The notes: a model not told the origin generated them from the letters alone. A DNA stretch of 5,274 nt from an uncultured Collinsella sp. (GCA_905194675.1 CAJJTG010000077.1:1-5274); one strand, 5' to 3'; counted from the first letter of the stretch, positions 1-4,620 are shown. Numbers and translations are program-made.

Positions 1-117
1 GGCCGCATCGACGAGGCGTCGGTCGCCGTCAGCGCGGCGCGCGCCGCCACGGGGACCGTCACCTACGACGAGCCCGTGGACCTCGGCGTCTACGACGGCT
101 TCATGGGGGTGGCGTAG
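1..117 (+). CDS. istA: IS21-family transposase IstA, C-terminal end (partial)
   Basis: Frame 1 is open from the window edge for 38 codons and ends with TAG at 115-117. The visible peptide ends ...VTYDEPVDLGVYDGFMGVA; a short V-T-Y...P-V-D-L...Y-D segment near the very C terminus is what I recall from IstA proteins. IstA is the DDE integrase-type transposase of IS21 elements and needs the IstB ATPase for efficient insertion. None of the catalytic residues are in the window, so the assignment rests on this tail and on the position directly before istB. The stop codon is followed immediately by the istB ATG, with no spacer, which suggests coupled translation of the two proteins. Confidence 0.72.
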   Translation, partial: GRIDEASVAVSAARAATGTVTYDEPVDLGVYDGFMGVA

Positions 118-888
118 ATGGCCAGGGCCGCATGCCCCGACAGGCGCCTGCTCGAGTCCTCGCTGAGGGGCAAGGCGCGCTCGATGCTGTTCTCGAACAG
201 CGTCGTCGACGAGTTCTGCGAGGAGGCAACGCTCCCCGAGATGAGGGCGGTCGAGGGCCTGCTGGCCAGGCAGATGGAGGTCAGGGCCGCCAACCAGCTG
301 GAGAGGAGGATGCGCAGGGCGAGGTTCCCCGCGGCCAAGTCGCTCGACGGCTACGACTTCTCCCAGGTCTCGTTCCCCGACGGCTACGGGGAGGCCGACC
401 TCAGGTCGCTCGCCTTCATCGACGCGTGCCAGGACTTCGTCTTCCACGGGAAGACGGGCAGGGGCAAGACCCACCTCGCCATCGCGGTCGGCGCCGCCGC
501 CGTCAGGGCCGGCAAGTCCGTGAGGTTCTTCACCGTCGCGCAGCTCGTGATGCACCTGGCCGACGCGCGCGACCGCGGCAGGCTGCGCAGGGAGCTCGAC
601 GACCTGCTGTCGGCGGACCTGCTGGTACTCGACGAGCTCGGCTACGTGCCGCTCGACGTCGAGGGGGCGAGGCTGCTGTTCCAGGTCATGTCGGCCCCCG
701 AGGGCACCCAGAGCCTCATAGTCACCACCAACATAGAGTTCAGCAGGTGGGGCACGGTGTTCGGCGACGACAAGATGGCCGCGGCCGTCGTGGACAGGCT
801 CGTCTACACGGGCAGGCTGGTGGAGTTCAACGGCGCCAGCTACAGGATGGAAAACGCGCTGATGCTCGGGAAGGGTGAGGCCGAATGA
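118..888 (+). CDS. istB: IS21-family helper ATPase IstB
   Basis: This 256-aa AAA+ ATPase is the usual length for IstB (about 250 aa). An N-terminal helical part (about 1-95) precedes the ATPase core. The Walker A motif GKTGRGKT is at residues 111-118 and the Walker B motif LLVLDE at 168-173, followed by LGY, which is typical of IstB and related to DnaC-type loaders. A sensor-1 segment, IVTTN, is at 201-205, and a conserved VDRLVY is at 225-230. In IS21 systems IstB assembles on target DNA with ATP and activates IstA for strand transfer. The start at 118 directly follows the istA stop, with a GGGGGTGG purine run just upstream. The gene has strongly G/C-rich third positions, more so than the ribosomal genes to the right, fitting an imported element. 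All key motifs are intact. Confidence 0.95.
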   Translation: MARAACPDRRLLESSLRGKARSMLFSNSVVDEFCEEATLPEMRAVEGLLARQMEVRAANQLERRMRRARFPAAKSLDGYDFSQVSFPDGYGEADLRSLAFIDACQDFVFHGKTGRGKTHLAIAVGAAAVRAGKSVRFFTVAQLVMHLADARDRGRLRRELDDLLSADLLVLDELGYVPLDVEGARLLFQVMSAPEGTQSLIVTTNIEFSRWGTVFGDDKMAAAVVDRLVYTGRLVEFNGASYRMENALMLGKGEAE

Positions 889-1076
889 GGTACGCCGCGG
901 AGGACTGCCCGGTGAACAGGATGAAGGACCGCGACGCCGGCGCCTGGGACGCGCAGGCGCTCTGCGGGCTCTTCCAGTGCCCGGGCTGCGGGCTGACGCC
1001 GGACCACCCGCTGATGACGGGCGAGCGGGGCGGGATGGAGGAGGTGCCCCCGGAGGACTGGGAGATACCGTTCTAG
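885..1076 (+). CDS. Small Cys-containing protein of the IS21 element, unknown function
   Basis: This 63-aa ORF starts at an ATG that overlaps the istB stop (ATGA, 885-888), with GGTGAGG just upstream, so it looks translationally coupled to istB. I do not recognise a family. It has four cysteines (C8, C27, C32, C35), the last three in C-x4-C-x2-C-G with H41 nearby, which could make a small metal site. The C-terminal part is acidic (EEVPPEDWE), and the protein ends EDWEIPF. That resembles the acidic, hydrophobic tip of bacterial SSB; the SSB in this same window ends DEDIPF. IS21 elements normally need only istA and istB, so this would be an accessory gene or a passenger. The overlap, ribosome binding site and shared codon bias favour a real gene. 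The function, and the meaning of the SSB-like end, are inference. Confidence 0.6.
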   Translation: MRYAAEDCPVNRMKDRDAGAWDAQALCGLFQCPGCGLTPDHPLMTGERGGMEEVPPEDWEIPF

Positions 1077-1080
1077 GCAG

Positions 1081-1115
1081 CGGGCGGGCCGGCCGCGACG
1101 GCGCCGGCCCGCCCG
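1081..1115 (+). terminator. 13-bp GC hairpin after the IS21 genes (terminator-like, no T tract)
   Basis: Arms 1081-1093 and 1103-1115 are perfectly complementary (CGGGCGGGCCGGC and its complement) around a 9-nt loop. The hairpin begins four bases after the stop of the 63-aa ORF. It lacks a following T run, so it may stabilise the mRNA 3' end or act with Rho rather than be a classic intrinsic terminator. Confidence 0.5.
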
Positions 1116-1134
1116 GAGGCGGTCAGCATGAGGG

Positions 1135-1181
1135 TGTCGAAATTCGACAGACGTATTTGTCGATTTTTACTTGACGGAACA
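1135..1181. repeat. IS21 right-end repeat region
   Basis: A near-perfect palindrome, TGTCGAAATTCGACA (1135-1149), is followed by another TGTCG at 1159-1163, so the short unit TGTCG/CGACA occurs three times in this terminal stretch. IS21 elements carry several short transposase-binding repeats near their ends, which this resembles. The precise end at about 1181 is inferred from the GGAACA reading. Confidence 0.5.
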
Positions 1182-1211
1182 CACCTGCTCTTCTCGGCAG
1201 CCGTCATCTGC
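1182..1211 (-). pseudogene. Second piece of the gene fragment interrupted by IS1249
   Basis: If the IS1249 element and one target copy are removed, the minus-strand frame starting at 2614 continues here in phase. It reads T-A-A-E-K-S-R-C after the M of the first piece, up to the presumed IS21 end. The piece lies between the two IS elements, with the target duplication at 1204-1211. The rest of the gene would lie beyond the left end of the IS21 element, outside the window. Confidence 0.4.
1204..1211. repeat. Target site duplication of the IS1249 element, left copy
   Basis: TCATCTGC directly abuts the left inverted repeat and is matched exactly by 2566-2573 next to the right one. Eight bases is the duplication expected for IS256-group elements. 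Confidence 0.93.
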
Positions 1212-1236
1212 GGCTTATAGGACAAAATGTGTGTCC
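1212..1236 (+). repeat. Terminal inverted repeat, left end of IS1249-type element
   Basis: The repeat begins GGCTTATAGGACAAAAT and ends TGTGTCC. It matches the complement of 2541-2565 at 24 of 25 positions. The inner 17 bases (1220-1236) have dyad form GGACA-N7-TGTCC. Confidence 0.95.
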
Positions 1237-1260
1237 CGATAGAACATCCGTTTCCATCCA

Positions 1261-2379
1261 TTAATCCAGCCAGAACGGGTACGGGTCCCTGTGGTGGAGG
1301 TCCTCCCACACGGCCCTGTCGCCCCATTCCGGCCCTCCGTCCTCGCGTGACGGCGAGGCGGAGTAGACGCTGAACAGGAAGTCGATGTCCGCGTCGGTCG
1401 GCATCGTGGCGAGCTTCTCGCGCGCCGTCCTCGCGCCCCCCGAGTGCGCGTGGCACCACCAGAACACCGCCTTCACGCGCTTGACCGACGTCAGCCCCCG
1501 GTGGTTGCGCAGGACGGCCCTCATCTGCGAGTTCACCCCTCCCTCGATCATGTTGTTGGTCGACGGCAGCGGGCCGGCCTTGGCAAGGGCGGGGTCGAGG
1601 TAGGTGAACAGCGTCCCCGCCGACACCAGCGACGACAGCGACGAGCGCGCCCGCCTCAGCCTCTCGTGGGTGTAGACCCTCCTGCCGTCCACCACGGTCC
1701 TGTCCTCCAGGAAGTCGGCCCAGAACCCGCACCAGTCGAGGTAGCGCTCGACCCAGAGCTCGGCCTGGTGCAGCGTCTCGATTCCCATGAGGTCGCGCGC
1801 GATGAGGTAGAGCTCGCGCCCCGCCTGGAGCTTCGGCCGCGTCGTCGTGTAGCGCTTGACCTGCGAGAAGGCGTGGAAGGTGCATCTCTGGACCCTGGTG
1901 CGCGGCCAGGTCTCGCGCACGGCCTTGGCGAACCCGCTCCCGCCGTCGGTGACGACCACCTCGGGCGCCGGGATCGGCGCCATGAGGGCCGACCACGCCC
2001 TCGAGTTCTCCGACCTTGCCATGTACCAGGAGACCACCCTCTCGCCGCTGCAGCATATGAGCACCACGAGGTCGCGCGCGACCCAGATCCCGTCGACGTA
2101 GAGCACGCGGTGCAGCTCGCCGTCGGGGACGGGCATGGGCCAGACCTCCCAGAACTCGGCCGTCCTGCGCCTGAAGGAGCGCCCGCCGCCCGGCATCATG
2201 GCCTGCGAGTCCTTCGAGAGGAGCTACCCGAGGAACTCCCCGAGCCTTGTCGCCGTGTCGTCGTACCTCACCGTCGTCGACGCACCGCAGGCCGTGCACC
2301 TCCACCGCTGGGACCCCGATGAGGTCCTGCCGTTGCGCTTGGTCCGACCGCCGCAGTAGGGGCAATAAACGGCCTTCAT
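1261..2379 (-). pseudogene. IS1249-type transposase with an in-frame amber codon
   Basis: The reading frame from ATG 2379 to TAA 1261-1263 has 372 codons before the stop, one of them TAG. The start has AGAGG 8 bases upstream. Codons 1-51 encode a zinc-ribbon N terminus (CPYCGG at 6-11, CTAC at 28-31). TAG at 2224-2226 is codon 52, in FLG-stop-LLSKDSQ, where relatives as I recall them have Trp (TGG), so one base change explains it. The frame is then open to the end. It includes YVDGIW (Asp at codon 96), VVTDGGSGF (Asp 145), the C-x2-H of RCTFH (166/169) and TNNMIEGGVN (Glu 279), the DDE set and C(2)H motif of IS256-type enzymes, followed by LRNHRGL and KAVFWWCH. A 312-aa product starting at ATG 2199 would keep the catalytic domain but lose the zinc ribbon. 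Unless the amber codon is read through, the gene is defective. Confidence 0.9.
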
Positions 2380-2420
2380 GGGCACCTCTTCCGAAAGCGT
2401 ATTTAACGGTTCCGGAAAAG

Positions 2421-2448
2421 GTTATCTACCTGCGAGAACGATAGGCAA
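2421..2448 (-). promoter_or_regulatory. Candidate promoter of the IS1249-type transposase
   Basis: On the minus strand a -35-like TTGCCT (2448-2443) and a -10-like GATAAC (2426-2421) are separated by 16 bases. They lie about 42 bases upstream of the ATG at 2379, inside the element and downstream of its inward-facing terminator. Each hexamer matches consensus at four of six positions, so this is a modest candidate. Confidence 0.35.
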
Positions 2449-2450
2449 CC

Positions 2451-2467
2451 GGACACACATTCTGTCC
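2451..2467 (+). repeat. Internal copy of the IS1249 terminal-repeat core
   Basis: GGACACACATTCTGTCC matches the core of the left repeat (as complement) at 16 of 17 bases and the right repeat core (2541-2557) at 15 of 17. It has the same GGACA-N7-TGTCC dyad. It lies just upstream of the candidate transposase promoter, so transposase binding here could control the gene; that is inference. Confidence 0.65.
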
Positions 2468-2503
2468 GAGCGGTTAAAAGCGGGCACGGAATTTAAACGG
2501 CTG

Positions 2504-2534
2504 AAAAAGGGGCATCGACCTGCGCCGATGCCCC
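2504..2534 (-). terminator. Inward-facing intrinsic terminator near the right end of the IS1249-type element
   Basis: Read on the minus strand, GGGGCATCG (2534-2526) and CGATGCCCC (2517-2509) form a perfect 9-bp stem with an 8-nt loop, followed at once by TTTTT (2508-2504). It lies between the right inverted repeat and the transposase promoter, so it would stop transcripts entering the element from the right. Confidence 0.75.
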
Positions 2535-2540
2535 CAACGT

Positions 2541-2565
2541 GGACACATATTTTGTCCTATAAGCC
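2541..2565 (-). repeat. Terminal inverted repeat, right end of IS1249-type element
   Basis: Read on the minus strand it begins GGCTTATAGGACAAAAT and ends TGTGTCC, differing from the left repeat (1212-1236) only at the base between those two blocks. The target duplication follows directly at 2566. Confidence 0.95.
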
Positions 2566-2573
2566 TCATCTGC
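2566..2573. repeat. Target site duplication of the IS1249 element, right copy
   Basis: TCATCTGC is identical to 1204-1211 and directly abuts the right inverted repeat. Confidence 0.93.
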
Positions 2574-2614
2574 GGGAGGAACTGCCTCGTCAGCTGGGTG
2601 AGCACGTCTTCCAT
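2566..2614 (-). pseudogene. 5' fragment of a disrupted gene, possibly an older transposase
   Basis: From ATG 2614 the minus strand encodes MEDVLTQLTRQFLPQM before running into the IS1249 element. A GGAGG ribosome binding site lies five bases upstream (2624-2620), better placed than for the in-frame ATG at 2626. Removing the IS restores the frame into 1182-1211 (TAAEKSR...). The short peptide reminds me of N termini of IS256/mutator transposases, but 16-24 residues are too few to be sure. As it now stands, translation would enter the IS repeat and end within the element after about 50 foreign codons. No function can remain. Confidence 0.45.
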
Positions 2615-2760
2615 TGCAACCTCCATCTCTCCTGATGATGGAATTGTCGCAACCGGGGCCCCGTCGCGTGTACTGCGTGCAGGACACTTATCCAAAGTGG
2701 TCTAACACAACGCTTATGTGGGACTGCATCTCAATGTATGACGTGACACCCACTCAGCGC
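2615..2760. other. Intergenic stretch between the IS pile and the rplI terminator
   Basis: I see no gene here. It holds the upstream region of the disrupted fragment at 2614. If that fragment is an IS remnant, this stretch should also contain the old IS end and its junction with the chromosome. No partner repeat is visible to fix that junction. Confidence 0.4.
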
Positions 2761-2799
2761 AAAAAATAAAAGGGCGCCCCGGTCTCCCAGAGCGCCCTT
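2761..2799 (-). terminator. Intrinsic terminator of the rpsF-ssb-rpsR-rplI operon
   Basis: On the minus strand, arms 2799-2787 and 2782-2770 form a 13-bp stem (AAGGGCGCTCTGG with CCGGGGCGCCCTT, including two G-T pairs) closed by a GAGA tetraloop. It is followed by TTATTTTTT. It lies 32 bases after the rplI stop. Confidence 0.93.
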
Positions 2800-2831
2800 C
2801 TTAGAACAAGATTGTTGCGTTGCAGCAAATG

Positions 2832-3371
2832 CTACTCAGCAGCAGCCTCGGTCTCGACCTCGGCGGTCTCGGCCTCGGCGACCTCAGCGGCCTCCTCGAC
2901 CTCAGCCTCGGCAGCGAGCTCCTCGGCGGTAACGCCGACGAGAACGACAACCTCGGCCTTGATCTCGCGGTACAGCGAGATGGCAACGGTGTGGGCACCG
3001 GCAACCTTGATGGGCTTACCGAGCTCGACGCGCTTGCGGTCGATGTCCATACCGAGCTGAGCCTTGATGGCGTCAGCAATCATAGCGGCGGTAACAGAGC
3101 CAAAGAGGATGCCCTCGTCGCCGACCTTGACGTCAACGGTGACCTGCTTGCCCTCGAGGGCAGTCTTGGTCTCGTTGGCGGTAGCCAGACGGACGGCCTC
3201 GCGCTTGGCGATGTTGTTGCGACGCTCGTCGAGCTGCTTGAGGTTGCCCTTGGTGGCGGCAACAGCGAGCTTCTTGGGGAACAGGAAGTTCTCAGCGTAA
3301 CCCTGAGCGACCTCTACGACGTCACCCTCGCCGCCCTTGCCCTTGATCTCATCGAGAAGAATAACCTTCAT
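2832..3371 (-). CDS. rplI: 50S ribosomal protein L9 with an acidic C-terminal tail
   Basis: L9 binds 23S rRNA near the base of the L1 stalk and helps keep the reading frame during translation. The N-terminal domain shows the family signature GKGGEGDVVEVAQGYAENFL (11-30) followed by FPKKLAVAAT. A long connecting helix covers about 41-74, and the C-terminal domain (about 75-148) includes GSVTAAMIADAI and KRVELGKPIKVAGAHTVAISLY. At 179 aa it is about 30 residues longer than usual (about 148). The extra part, 149-179, is almost entirely Glu, Ala, Val and Thr (13 Glu, no basic residue). The start at 3371 has AGGGAG at 3384-3379. It is the last gene of the operon, 15 bases after rpsR, and is followed by the terminator. 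Confidence 0.97.
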   Translation of the reverse strand: MKVILLDEIKGKGGEGDVVEVAQGYAENFLFPKKLAVAATKGNLKQLDERRNNIAKREAVRLATANETKTALEGKQVTVDVKVGDEGILFGSVTAAMIADAIKAQLGMDIDRKRVELGKPIKVAGAHTVAISLYREIKAEVVVLVGVTAEELAAEAEVEEAAEVAEAETAEVETEAAAE

Positions 3372-3386
3372 GATGCGTCTCCCTTC

Positions 3387-3653
3387 TTAGCCGCGGTCGC
3401 GGTTGCCACGAGAGGAAACCACGGGGACGGTGTACGGCAGGAGAGCCATCTCGCGGGCGCGCTTGATGGCGTTGGCGATGTCATGCTGATGCTGCGTGCA
3501 AGCGCCAGTGACGCGACGGGGCTTGATCTTGCCACGGTCGGTCATGTACTTACGGAGAAGCTGAGTGTCCTTATAGTCGATGAACTCAGTGTTCTCCTTG
3601 CAGAACTGGCAGTACTTACGACGCGGCTGACGTGCAGAAAAATCATTAGCCAT
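3387..3653 (-). CDS. rpsR: 30S ribosomal protein S18, zinc-ribbon (C+) form
   Basis: S18 binds the 30S platform as a pair with S6. The 88-aa protein starts MANDFSARQPRRKYCQFC; the central IDYKDTQLLRKYMTDRGKIKPRRVTG and the late AIKRAREMALLPYT are unmistakable S18. Cysteines C15 and C18 (CQFC) and C52/H55 (CTQH) form the metal-binding set of C+ S18 proteins, so the protein should carry zinc. Some actinobacteria also encode a zinc-free paralogue elsewhere, used when zinc is scarce. The start at 3653 is chosen because the S18 N terminus begins there with GAAAGG nine bases upstream. An upstream in-frame extension to 3704 would translate the intergenic hairpin and is unlikely. Confidence 0.97.
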   Translation of the reverse strand: MANDFSARQPRRKYCQFCKENTEFIDYKDTQLLRKYMTDRGKIKPRRVTGACTQHQHDIANAIKRAREMALLPYTVPVVSSRGNRDRG

Positions 3654-3672
3654 GTCAAAATACCTTTCGTTT

Positions 3673-3698
3673 GGCAACTTCGGCGAACCGAAGCCGCC
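3673..3698 (-). promoter_or_regulatory. 11-bp hairpin with UUCG loop between ssb and rpsR
   Basis: On the minus strand GGCGGCTTCGG (3698-3688) pairs with CCGAAGTTGCC (3683-3673), with two G-U pairs, around a TTCG loop. No T run follows, so it is not a plain terminator. It ends about five bases before the rpsR ribosome binding site, so it may tune rpsR translation or be an mRNA processing or stability element. Confidence 0.6.
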
Positions 3699-3725
3699 TC
3701 TCACTCAAAAATAGGTGAACAACCC

Positions 3726-4178
3726 TTAGAACGGGATGTCCTCATCGTAGACGTCGACCGCGGGCGGCGTAGCCACCGGTGCGGCAGGACGTGCTGCGGG
3801 CGCGGGAGCTGCGGGGGCGTAACCGCCCTGATCGTAGCCACCCTGGCCACCACGGGAGCTCATAAACTCGATCTCATCGACGATGACCTCAAGCTTGCTC
3901 CGGCGCTGGCCATCGCGCTCCCAAGAGCTGTAGCGCAGCTTGCCCTCGATCGCGACCTTGTTTCCCTTTGCCAGGAAACGGCTCACGGCCTCGGCGCGCG
4001 TGCCGAACATAGTGCAGTCGACAAAGTTGGGATAGTCCTCCCACTCGCCAGTCTGCGGGTTGCGGCGACGATCGTTCACGGCGACGCCAAAGGACAGAAC
4101 CTGGGTTCCGCCGGCGGTGGCGCGCAGCTCGGGATCACGCGTGAGGTTACCGGTGATGTTCACTCGATTGATGCTCAT
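3726..4178 (-). CDS. ssb: Single-stranded DNA-binding protein SSB
   Basis: SSB coats single-stranded DNA in replication, repair and recombination and recruits partners through its C-terminal tip. The 150-aa protein has an OB-fold domain at about 1-106: MSINRVNITGNLTRDPELRAT, LSFGVAVNDR, FVDCTMFGTRAEAVSRFLAKGNKVAIEGKL and SKLEVIVDEIEF. A flexible Gly/Ala/Pro-rich linker (about 107-140) leads to the conserved acidic tip DEDIPF (145-150). Length and layout are normal for a bacterial replication SSB. The start at 4178 has AGAGGAAG upstream (4195-4188). The gene sits 48 bases after rpsF and 72 before rpsR, the usual place for ssb in this operon. It ends with TAA. Confidence 0.97.
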   Translation of the reverse strand: MSINRVNITGNLTRDPELRATAGGTQVLSFGVAVNDRRRNPQTGEWEDYPNFVDCTMFGTRAEAVSRFLAKGNKVAIEGKLRYSSWERDGQRRSKLEVIVDEIEFMSSRGGQGGYDQGGYAPAAPAPAARPAAPVATPPAVDVYDEDIPF

Positions 4179-4226
4179 AACTCACTACTTCCTCTTGGGG
4201 CACAAGCCCAGTCCAAAACGACAGTC

Positions 4227-4520
4227 TTACTCCTGGTCGTCGCGACGGACGATCATGTGGCGGACCACAGCGTCGGTGATGCGCAGGACGCGATCAAGCT
4301 CGGCGATCTGGGTAGGATCTGCGTGGAAGTTGATGAGGGTGTAGTCACCATCGGTGAGGTCGTTGATCTCGTAGGCGAGCTTGCGCTTGCCCCACTCGTC
4401 AACGGAGTCGACCTTGCCAGCGCCCTCAGCGATCGTGGTATCGATACGCTTCATAACAGCGAGACGAGTCTCGGGGTCGAGCGACGGGTCAACAAAGAAC
4501 AGCAGTTCATAAGCCTTCAT
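4227..4520 (-). CDS. rpsF: 30S ribosomal protein S6
   Basis: S6 pairs with S18 on the 30S platform. The 97-aa protein is of normal length for S6 without the E. coli tail extension. It shows the N-terminal strand MKAYELLFFVDPSL, the conserved DEWGKRKLAYEI (41-52), GDYTLINFHADP, and the RNA/S18-facing DRVLRITDAVVRHMIVR (76-92). The start is ATG 4520, not the in-frame upstream ATG at 4541, because a very strong ribosome binding site, AGGAGGTGA (4533-4525), lies four bases before 4520 and S6 begins MKAYE. It is the first gene of the operon, with a promoter about 70 bases upstream and a structured leader. Confidence 0.97.
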   Translation of the reverse strand: MKAYELLFFVDPSLDPETRLAVMKRIDTTIAEGAGKVDSVDEWGKRKLAYEINDLTDGDYTLINFHADPTQIAELDRVLRITDAVVRHMIVRRDDQE

Positions 4521-4546
4521 ATTGTCACCTCCTCTGGGCAAATGTG

Positions 4547-4575
4547 GCTTCAGGTCGTGAAGGTGCGCCTGAAGC
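4547..4575 (-). promoter_or_regulatory. Leader hairpin of the rpsF operon mRNA
   Basis: On the minus strand GCTTCAGG (4575-4568) pairs perfectly with CCTGAAGC (4554-4547) around a 13-nt loop. It lies inside the predicted 5' leader, 13 bases before the rpsF ribosome binding site. The loop contains CACCT, complementary to AGGTG of that site. A control role, for example feedback by the S6:S18 pair as known for other rpsF leaders, is possible but not shown; I do not see the known motif clearly. Confidence 0.5.
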
Positions 4576-4591
4576 AGGAAAAGACTTGGTA

Positions 4592-4620
4592 ATAATATCT
4601 TTCAACCTCCTAGGCCGCAA
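4592..4620 (-). promoter_or_regulatory. Probable promoter of the rpsF operon
   Basis: On the minus strand TTGCGG (4620-4615) and TATTAT (4597-4592) are spaced by 17 bases. The -10 matches consensus at five of six positions, the -35 only at its TTG. Transcription would start near 4585, giving a leader of about 65 nt before rpsF. Confidence 0.55.

Larger units (their letters stand above)
1..1181 (+). mobile_element. IS21-family element, 3' part (left end outside the window)
   Basis: The element contains the end of istA, a whole istB and a small third ORF, all reading rightwards and touching or overlapping. The istA-istB order with contacting stop and start codons is characteristic of IS21. The right end is placed near 1181 because 1135-1181 is packed with short CGACA/TGTCG repeats, as IS21 ends often are, and reads ...GGAACA at the end, which on the minus strand starts TGTTCC. 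The exact terminus could be a few bases either way (for example 1183), since the other end and the target duplication lie outside the window. No frameshift or stop interrupts the visible genes, so the element may be intact. Confidence 0.75.
1212..2565 (-). mobile_element. Complete IS1249-type insertion sequence (IS256 group), 1354 bp
   Basis: The element is defined by 25-bp terminal inverted repeats (1212-1236 and 2541-2565, one mismatch) and an exact 8-bp direct duplication outside them. It carries one transposase gene, read right to left, that fills most of its length. Between the right repeat and the gene lie an inward-facing intrinsic terminator, an internal copy of the repeat core and a candidate promoter. 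The perfect target duplication suggests a fairly recent insertion, yet the transposase has an in-frame amber codon. This copy is therefore probably not autonomous, though it could be moved by an intact relative. Confidence 0.93.

Noticed and set aside
132..878. A 248-codon open frame inside istB
   Set aside because: It is a shadow frame of a high-GC gene, Arg/Gly-rich, without motifs. IstB is clearly encoded in the frame starting at 118.
1128..1220. A 30-codon frame with GGAGG eight bases upstream of its ATG
   Set aside because: It crosses the IS21 end, the host remnant and the IS1249 repeat, so it only exists since the insertions. The ribosome site overlaps the GC hairpin and is probably chance.
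1073..2365. A 430-codon open frame on the minus strand over the IS1249 element
   Set aside because: It is the shifted frame of the transposase, rich in Arg, Gly and Ala, and runs past the IS end into the IS21 element. The true frame carries the zinc ribbon and the DDE motifs.
2474..2695. A 73-codon minus-strand frame covering the gene fragment and the IS1249 end
   Set aside because: It is a chimera: the old MEDVLT... frame continuing by chance into the inverted repeat. The better start is 2614, and the part beyond 2566 is IS sequence.
3654..3704. A 17-residue N-terminal extension of S18
   Set aside because: It would translate the intergenic hairpin. The known S18 start and a ribosome binding site fit ATG 3653.
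2820..4592. A 590-codon open frame on the plus strand, antisense to the whole ribosomal operon
   Set aside because: It runs opposite four well-identified genes (rplI, rpsR, ssb, rpsF) and crosses their spacers. The frame is open because of the codon bias of those genes. Its protein is low-complexity and matches no family I know.
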